The translations under genes and the position numbers were made by a program. 64,000 nt of DNA from Poa pratensis (taxonomy: Eukaryota > Streptophyta > Magnoliopsida > Poales > Poaceae), in NCBI GenBank assembly GCA_947311845.1, contig CAMZMU010000040.1, forward strand, positions 64,818,573 through 64,882,572, written 5' to 3'. The notes under the pieces were generated by a model. It searched no databases. It worked only from the letters and a program-made list of their open reading frames with translations, and was not told the DNA's origin. Below are positions 56,542 to 64,000 of the stretch, piece by piece; the stretch's first letter is position 1; the number at the start of each line of letters is the position of its first letter.

Positions 56542-59500
56542 ATGCTTTTGATGAGGTCCGCCGCCGCCCCCTGCTCCCTCACCTCCATGCTCCTCCGCCG
56601 CTTCACCTCCTCCTCCGCCGCCTCCTATGCTATCCGCCGTCACGCCGCCGTAGCCCTCTCTTCCCTATCCTCCTCCTCTGCTAGATTCACTACCTGGTCC
56701 CCTCCCCTTCTATCCGTCAGCACCCGGACCAGGGGATTCTCGGCCTGGGCGTCGGCATCAGGACCGGCGGGACCCACGGAATCTCCTATCACACAGTCTA
56801 TGGAGACCAAGGTTCGTCTTGCACTCTTGCCACGCCGGTGTGACCCATTGCTTCTAATCTTGGTTTCTCAACCTGTGAAACCCCTCTGGTCGCTTACATG
56901 TTGTCGTCGCTGTTTGGCAGATCAAGGAGCAGCTGGAGGCGGACAGTGTCGCCGTCATCGACGCCTCAGGGGATGGCCGCCACGTCTGGTAATTTGTCGT
57001 GTTTTTCCCTGTTTACGCCGGTTAGATGCCAAGAATGCTCCTCGCTATTTGGTTAGCCTAATATGATTCGTTGAGCTATCCTGGGAGGACACACTCAGCA
57101 TAGTTTGTAATTGTATTCAAACTGTTAGATGGAATGAATCTGGTGTATTTGCATCACCGCTTGATTGTGAGGGACATGTATGCATGGAAAATATGGAGAT
57201 ACAGAGTCGGGGGGAGTTTTCTAAGTTATGTGTACTGGGAGGTACATGAATGCTTGAGATGCTAGTTCATTCACACATGTGATTCCATTTAGATTAGGTA
57301 GGATAGGCGCCGAATCAGAGTGCATAGACAAATGGATTTACTAGTGCAGCATTCAGCATAGTGATGTGCTACCACCTTCCTCTTCCCGTAAGAAAAAAAT
57401 GAAAGTGGCATGCTAGTATGCTGCCAGCTTGGTATCTGAACGCCGCATAAATTTTAGTTAGCAAGTGAAGCTAAAAATTCAAGGCGTTGTAGTTATCGGA
57501 AATATTAACATCAATAACAATTAAGTTAGGCTGATCAAATATCATATGTGCACCATCAGTGGATTTAGTGCAATTAACATCACTCAGGTACATACTCCCT
57601 CCGTTCCACAATATAAGATGTTCTAGCTAGCTCACATGGTGGCTAGGTGCAAAGCCAAATAAGTGTACATACATCTAGATACATGTGAATGTGGGCAAAA
57701 GCTAAAACATCTTATATTTAGGAACGGAGGGAGTATTACACTCTTTCCTTAACTGTTTCATGCACCATGAATTGTGGAAAGTTGAGCACTAAAGAAGAGA
57801 TAAAGATGACAATCCAACTTGATGCTCCAGGATTAATGTCAAGTTATTGACCTTCATTTTCTGGTAATTTGTCGTGTTTTTAACGATGGCCCCACGTCTG
57901 GTAATTTGTCGTGTTTTTCCCCTGATTACGCCTTTGGATTAGATGCCAAGAATGCTCCTTGCTATTTGGTTAGTGTAATATAATTCGTCGAGCTATCCTT
58001 GGAGGACACACGCACCATGGTTTCTAAATGTATTCAAACGTTAGATGGCATTAATCTGGGTTCTTTTTATCACCGCTTCATTGTGGGGGACATGTATGCA
58101 TGGAACATATGGAGATACAGAGTTGGGGGAGTTTAGAAGTTATGTGCACTGGGAGGTAAGTACATGAATGTTTGAGATACTAGTTCATTCACACGTGTGA
58201 TTTCAGTTAGATTAGGTAGGATAGGAACAAAAGCAGAGTGCATACACAAATGGATGTAGTGCAGCATTCAGCATAGTGATGTGCTACCGCCTTCCTCTTC
58301 CCGTGGAAAAAAGGAGTGACATGCTAGTATGCTGCCAGCTTGGTATCTGAACGCGGCATATATTTTAGCTAGCGATAGTGAAACTAAAAATTCAAGGCGT
58401 TGTAATTATCAGAAATATTAACATCAATCGCAATTAAGTTAGGGTGATCAAATATCATATGTGCACCATCAGTGAATTTAGTGCTATAAACATCACTCAG
58501 GTACATATTACACTCTTTCCTTACTGTTTTGTGCACCATGAATTGTGGAAAATTGAGCACTAAAGAAGAGATAAAGATGACTATCCAACTTGATGCTCCA
58601 GGATAGATGTCAAGTTATCGACCTTCATTTTCTGCATTAAACCTTCTCTTATGAATCTGTTGAAATGTTACCAAGCATCTTCCATAGCTCCTCATGTCTA
58701 GGCTTCTTTTCATTTTTCAGCTAATTTAAGTAAATTAAAGATCCTATTCAACTGCATGCAGGTCTTTCTTTTTGTCAGCACGCCCTACTAATACTACTGT
58801 GTTCATCCTCTAACTCTAATAGTAATTAATTAATTAATAATTCTAAAATTACAGAATGCCAGGATTGTGTGTTGCTATTATGAGTCCTGCAGAGGACTAA
58901 TGCCTACTGATGATGAAGTCTGTGAAGTTGAAATCTTGAAGATGCCTAGTATTTCCTGTAACATGTTGTAATTGGATTAGTACAAACGTAGTTTATATTA
59001 ACTTGCATTGATTATTTGACTGACATAGGATCACTTCGGCTACGTTATGGTATGGGTACCTAAATATTCAGTGAATTCACATTGTCCAGCAAAGCCTACT
59101 ATCAACAACAACTAACAGGGTTAATATTACGAGGTGTAGATCTGTTTATGTCTTATCAGTCCAGTAGTGTACTATCTCTGGGTAAATGCTTATCTCTATT
59201 TCTGCAACAGTTTTTTCTGTGGTGTGAATCTCTCATCTCTGACATAGGAGTAGTATTTAAGATCTGGAGTACAAACTGTTGGACAAAACTGAACGATAAC
59301 GAATCCAGTTCACTTCAGTTCTTATAACAAGAGAAAGAAAAGGCATGAAAAAGAACATGGATTAGAAGCGAGGATGGAGATAAAAAATGGTAGTCAGGAT
59401 CTCAACTCTTCTTTTTCTTTCATTTACCTCTTTTAGAAGTACGAACAGTTGTCTGCTCATGCGTTGGCAAACAACATTATGATTGGATCGGTTGGGGGCT

Positions 59501-59781
59501 TATGCATTTTCTAATTGTATTTGAGGCAACATATTTTGGATTGTTTCATTAGCTGATGCTTGAGTAGTCCTGCTACTTTTCACTGGTTGTGATTCTGAAG
59601 TTGGTTTGTCCCTTTTATTGGCATCAGCATAGATGTGGTTTCGAAGGCGTTCGAGGGGAAATCTGCCGTGAACAGGCAGAGAATGGTTTACAAGGTTATA
59701 TGGGAGGAGCTTCAAAGCACCGTTCATGCTGTGGACCAAATGACCACCAAGACACCAGGCGAGGCAGCTGGCAACAAGTGA
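56542..59781 (+). CDS. BOLA4: BolA-like protein, organellar (BOLA4-type), three exons
   Basis: BolA proteins pair with monothiol glutaredoxins and act in iron-sulfur cluster handling; plant BOLA4 is reported in mitochondria and plastids. Exons 56542-56811, 56921-56988 and 59628-59781 give 163 residues. Residues 1-70 are Ser/Arg/Ala-rich and unstructured, a transit peptide. The BolA fold follows: [26 protein letters not shown], then in exon 3 [20 protein letters not shown], a [19 protein letters not shown] segment and a short tail ending GNK. The residue after GDGRHV, across the last splice junction, is Cys where I recall Ser. All introns are GT-AG, the first with an unusual GTTCGT donor. The second intron (2.6 kb) is internally duplicated. 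Isoform assignment is by similarity remembered, not searched. Confidence 0.88.
56973..57862 (+). repeat. BOLA4 intron duplication, unit 1
   Basis: It starts inside the last 16 bases of exon 2 and is collinear with 57884-58637. It is 141 bp longer because of a MITE plus its TA. The sequence CTGGTAATTTGTCGTGTTTTT occurs at the start of unit 1, again at 57861 and at the start of unit 2. Confidence 0.93.
57595..57733. mobile_element. Stowaway MITE, 139 bp, in unit 1
   Basis: CTCCCTCCGTTCCACAATAT to GGAACGGAGGGAG, with TA at 57593-57594 and 57734-57735. Unit 2 shows the empty site, GGTACATATTACACTC at about 58500. Confidence 0.96.
57884..58637 (+). repeat. BOLA4 intron duplication, unit 2
   Basis: Includes a copy of the exon 2 end and its donor (GATGGCCCCACGTCTG then GTAATT, about 57885-57906), a potential decoy 5' splice site. 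Identity to unit 1 is roughly 90% by eye. Confidence 0.92.
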
Positions 59782-60708
59782 TCGACACCATCTCCATGCA
59801 TTAAATCAAATTTGGAACGCTGATAAACTGTTGGTACACCAAGACCAGGATCAAGAAGACTTCTTTTTTTCTAGGATACACTTTTGATGTACACCTCAAC
59901 TGAAGGATAAATAATTTTGGATGTGATTAGCATTTTCTGAATATATTCTTATTTTATGATTAGCATTGCTTCCAAAACAGAGTGAATGGCATTTGTCAAC
60001 GAAACTAAAGGAGGTAATTGCAATGTGCCAGGTGTCAGTCCCCTGGATGTGTGTTTTTGAAATGTCGAGAAAGTATCGTGTTAAAAATTTATATTCAAAT
60101 TCTGTGTTAATTGGAACATGTTACAGGCTATATAGGGCTTTAGGCAAGGTAACCGAAATATGCATCTCTTGGAACTACACTAAGGATGATGAGTAAAGGG
60201 AAACCAAGCATGTCTGGTGGTGGAGGCTGACTGATATTTGAGTGGCCTCTGTGCAACACAACTCAAATGACCCTACCAAAACTGATCGGTGAACAGGTTT
60301 TGGCTGGTCTTCCATCGATGTTCTACCCCCAATCAGAGTGGCCTCTGTACTGTGTTTCTAAAAAAGAAGGGGGAGGGTTCCAATCCAATTTCACATGTTA
60401 AAGAGAGAGCCTTTCCTCAGAGGCAGAAAATCTCAGTTAAATGAACAGACAAAAACACAAATACCACATGAAGGATCTGATCTTCTCTCACGACATCGCT
60501 ATATAGAATACCAAATCCAATACTTTGTACAACAGCAGTAAAGCCAACATCGCCACATTACATTCTTCGACAGAAAGTTCCTACACCAACATATTTTGAG
60601 CGAGAGTTTCCTCAAGCGAACATTTTTCGGAGCGAAAGTTCCTAACTACTCACTACATTCACCCTGCCGTCCCATGTTCATCAATAAGTGCACATGGGAC
60701 TGAAACAA
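59782..60708. other. Convergent 3' ends of BOLA4 and the SAWADEE gene
   Basis: The interval holds the 3' untranslated regions of two genes that point toward each other. TACTGTGTTTCTAAAAAAG near 60345 looks like the tail of a retroposon. No separate gene is seen. Confidence 0.5.
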
Positions 60709-63563
60709 CTACGCTCCGATGTTCATCTTGTCATCCTCTGCTTCATTTGCAGCTTCAGCTCTTGGAGCAGCCTCCGCATCCCCCATCTGCACATCTGAAA
60801 CTGAATCACTGACGGTGCTAGCAGGCGTGGTTGGTAAGGTTGCAGCCGGCTTGTCCGTTGGCTCTACTTGGTCTGGGTTGGGAACCATGGTCACCTCAGC
60901 AGTGTTCACATCCATCATCTTGTGCGGCTTCGGGGGTTTCTGATCAACTGGGCTCTTATCAAGCACTATAACATTTTGAACCTCTGCAGAGGCTGCCGCC
61001 CTAGCGGCGTGCAAGATCTGGAGCCTGTAATCAGTTTCTGGTCGACGACACACCTTCCTCAGTGGAACAATCTCCTGTCACACCAATAGAAATATAAGAA
61101 ATACTAATAAAGTGTGTTAAATAGCATAAAATAACTAAAATCGCCACTCTGGTTTCAGTTTAATTTGTAGTAGTAAGATAATTAGCCTATAATTAAAAAA
61201 CCATATTATTTACACTACTAATAAAATAGTTGACCACAAATGGAGCATGCATTGTTTTGTAAGAAGGCGCAGGGTGCACAGGCATGGGCGTAAATCAGGA
61301 GACCGCTGGAGAGGGCGCTTCATGGTGACTGGACCTGGAGAGGGAAACTATGCTGCAGAACACAGCATATCGGCAGTGGGAGGCTGGAGCTTGCCAGACT
61401 GGGAAGGATGGGGCAGCTATGCTGCAGCACAAATCATCTCGATGAAGGGAGGTCGGAACTGGTCGGACTGGAGAAAGAAGGCCTGAATGGACATGGTAGT
61501 GATGGCAGCAGACGGATTCAATAATGAAGGCTGGAGTAGAGATGACGGCGGCTGTATTCGAAGATGGAGGCGGACACTGGGGTAAACAAAGGAGAAAGAA
61601 TATGGATGAAGGTGTGTCAGTGGCCGTTGGTTTGATTGAAGCTCGCTCACAGTGAGATCTTTTCTTTTTGCGGTGAAAAAGAAAGATCTCGCTGCTCGTG
61701 AGTGCCATCACCAGTGCTAACCTTAAGAGTGGTGGGGGCTGAAGAATAGAGGTGGAGAAGCTGCCATGGGTGGACACTGTAGTCAGATATCACTGACAGC
61801 GGTTGTGGTTGCGGTTAGGAGATCATCGCTGGCAGGGCTCTCACTGGGTTGGCAGAGGTCCATGGTGAGCTTTCATATATTCATGTCGAGACGCATTAGG
61901 AAGAAATTTTTGGCACATTCCATACAGATCAGAGGGGTGGAGATCTGATATGGGTAGCTCCAGTTGCAGTTGTCACCAATTCGTGTAATGTGGAGTGAAT
62001 TCCAGAATCTAATTCTCCGAATCTCCGTGCAGGGAAACAGCCCTAGAATCATAACTAAAATTCCAGGATTCCAGTCCCAATTCTGGCATCCAAACTAGGT
62101 GTTATACAGGAATCTGAGTGAATGCATGAACACTCAAGTGTTAGACAGAGGGAGAATTACCTCAGAGTGATCATGATCATAGCGAACAAGAAACCTACAG
62201 CGGCACCCCCTACATCATGCCTGCGCCTTTGAGCATCAAGAACACGAGCATCAAAATAGAGGGCCTGCTCTTTGCCTTCCTGGTCAATTCGATACAGAAT
62301 ATATATTCATGTGAGACATCAGCTTCAAGTAAATAGTACCACTACATTACAGGAAACCAAAATCACATGAAAATAAATTGGTCCTTTGTTCAACTTTCTG
62401 ATACAATGTTACACCAAATGACCAAAACAAGATTGGAAACAACAGCATTCCACATTCAGACCGTCAAAAATACTCCAATTTGAGTATAATTAAATCTTCA
62501 ACTAGCAGTAAACTGCATGCATGTTTAATCTCAAAACTCTAGCTATGCCTCTCAGTTTTGTTCAACCCAGTAACAGTTTTGCTCAGCGGCCTCAATGAAA
62601 ATTGGTGGTTACGGCAATTTCATTTTGCAGCAAAACGCATTCAGGGGCCAATTTACTCATAAATTCACATTCGATTTTAGATCAGAACTTAACTCTAGTA
62701 TTCAAAAGTATAACATAGATCAAAACATGCAGCGCTTTGAATAAGAAATATATACTCTTGAAAGCAACAAGTTACTGATGCTGGACATAATGTCCTATCT
62801 ATTATAGCAGCTACAGCACTAGTTTATAGTATAAAACACATGCATCACTTGATCTTAATAATTCTTAAATATTAAAGAAAAGCCACAAATATTGCCAACC
62901 ACAAACTTTGAGAACTCCAAATTAGAATTATAAGTTCTAGAAGTCTTGAGTCTGGACAAAGAAGAAATCAGGCAGTTTATGCTATGTCTTTGCAGATCCT
63001 TGAGCTTCATAAAATGACAAGCTGGAGATACTAAAATTATCACAACTCTTAAAAGGGGCCAAATCAGTAACTCAGCACAACAAGCAACTGCAATCTGTCT
63101 GCCATGTGCATTCCAGCCAGAACAGAAACTTCAGAGGACCCAACACTTTTGGGAGGTGAAAAAACCAACATACCCATCACTATCAGAGGGCAGTACGTGA
63201 CAGAAAGAATAAAACTGTAAGTCAAAGGGCAGAACTTTCAAGAGTATAACGTAAAACCAAAATTTGGAAAAGCTGCCATGGATAGGATACATATTGCATA
63301 ACAAAAACAAGCTGGCTTTTCAAAGGAGAACTTAAAGTTTCACGTAGACAATAATTCTCAAGTTGTGACAGGCTAGCTTGCTAAATCAGGTGAAAAGAAG
63401 CGGTTTAAGATTACAATACCTGAAAACAAAGAATGAGGTCCCCAGGAAGCACAGCAACACATTCTGTAGCTTCACATGGAAGTGAACGCTGTCGTACACA
63501 TTTACGAACATTAATCCATTCATCCTCTTCAGCCCCAAATCCAGAAAAACGAACTCTTACTTC
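60709..63563 (-). pseudogene. SAWADEE homeodomain homologue (SHH-type), 3' part, with a one-base deletion
   Basis: SHH proteins read histone H3 tails with the SAWADEE fold; SHH1 recruits Pol IV in RNA-directed DNA methylation. Minus-strand exons: 63563-63420 ([19 protein letters not shown], and [19 protein letters not shown]), 62279-62161, and 61074-60709 (EIVPLRKVCRRPETDYRLQ, then a long Pro/Ala/Glu-rich tail). The middle exon reads [20 protein letters not shown] then HDV and loses the frame. It is 119 nt where 120 fits the phase-0 neighbours. One base later the frame yields [17 protein letters not shown], containing the Cys pattern of the SAWADEE zinc site. So a base is missing near 62212-62214. 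Homeodomain exons lie beyond the window. Either a real null allele or an assembly error; other exons look intact. The SHH2-like label is tentative. Confidence 0.82.
61075..62160. other. SHH-type gene intron content
   Basis: At 61240-61490 two related stretches with GGAAACTATGCTGCAG(A/C)ACA-type and GGTCGGACTGGAGAAAG-type words suggest an inserted repeat. CTATGCTGCAG recurs at about 61346 and 61418. No gene or transposon end could be defined. Confidence 0.4.
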
Positions 63564-64000
63564 CTGAAAACAGAGAATAAACAAGTGCAAGCACAGTTGG
63601 TGCAAGGCATAGGTAGTAAACAGACTATAGAGAATGATTAAACACTACAGGGCCATTGGCATAAATAACACAATGCTCAATAAAGGAACGAGTCTAGCTT
63701 TCACCCTCTACTAAGAAAAGCTGTGCATACTATCTGCAAGACTGAAAATTTTGGCAAGTTGGTGGTCGAAAAAAATCATTTTTTTCACAATCCAAGTTGC
63801 AACTTGGCTAGCCACATGATTTTGTTCCTCTTCCCACCACTCAAGTCAGCTGACAAGCCCCATTGCCACCTGCAGAATGCCAGCCACGCCTATCACTTAG
63901 TGCTTGTCCAACGCCACACGAACTGATACGGCAGGCTCCACACACATCACCATGCCAAGCCCCACAAGTTCGAGTGTCATGCAGAGAGAGCCCTCCGTAT
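63564..64000. other. Right edge, probably intron of the SHH-type gene
   Basis: No SAWADEE or homeodomain exon is visible. The exon encoding the first SAWADEE half should lie upstream on the minus strand, beyond 64000. The last 250 bases are GC-richer without a clear frame. Confidence 0.45.

Overview
This is nuclear DNA from a grass, almost certainly a Triticeae species (wheat, Aegilops or barley group). Genes are spliced and far apart, and most of the window is nested transposable elements. The evidence is several Stowaway MITEs with CTCCCTCCG termini and TA target duplications, a 1.6 kb LTR beginning TGATACGTCTC, tRNA-derived SINEs, and a large Mutator-like element. Nothing prokaryotic was seen.

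Layout. (1) 0.9-21 kb and 32.4-36.9 kb are two copies of one duplicated segment. Each copy carries a small RADIALIS-like single-SANT gene (18557-18805 and 34235-34507). (2) Copy A is split by a complete 15.4 kb Mutator-like element (2392-17782), with about 220-240 bp terminal inverted repeats and a perfect 9-bp target duplication. Inside it are an intron-containing MULE transposase with an intact catalytic triad, a GRF-type zinc-finger/membrane-anchor gene, a frameshifted gene of unknown function, and several tandem arrays. The GRF gene is interrupted by a complete, very young, non-autonomous LTR retrotransposon (3353-10435). (3) 21-32 kb is intergenic, with a fold-back element, a probable LINE remnant and a PIF/Harbinger element (23791-25822) that retains only a Myb/SANT-like ORF1. 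(4) 37-43 kb is low-complexity DNA, including an unusual GGAACCATTTT minisatellite, plus LINE and SINE remains. (5) 44.0-53.4 kb is an oxidosqualene cyclase gene decayed by loss of two exons and several frameshifts. (6) 54.8-64 kb is gene-rich: a single-pass membrane protein gene, a BolA4-like gene with an internally duplicated intron, and on the minus strand the 3' half of a SAWADEE-homeodomain (SHH-type) gene that carries a one-base deletion inside the SAWADEE domain.

The genes do not form an obvious pathway. The clearest histories are: segment duplication, then MULE insertion into copy A and SINE insertion into copy B; inside the MULE, a very recent retrotransposon insertion into the GRF gene. 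The observations most worth following are the fast protein divergence of the two RADIALIS-like copies against slowly diverging non-coding flanks, the multi-gene MULE, and the broken SAWADEE and cyclase genes. Calls rest on hand-read motifs, splice junctions and repeats; no database was searched.
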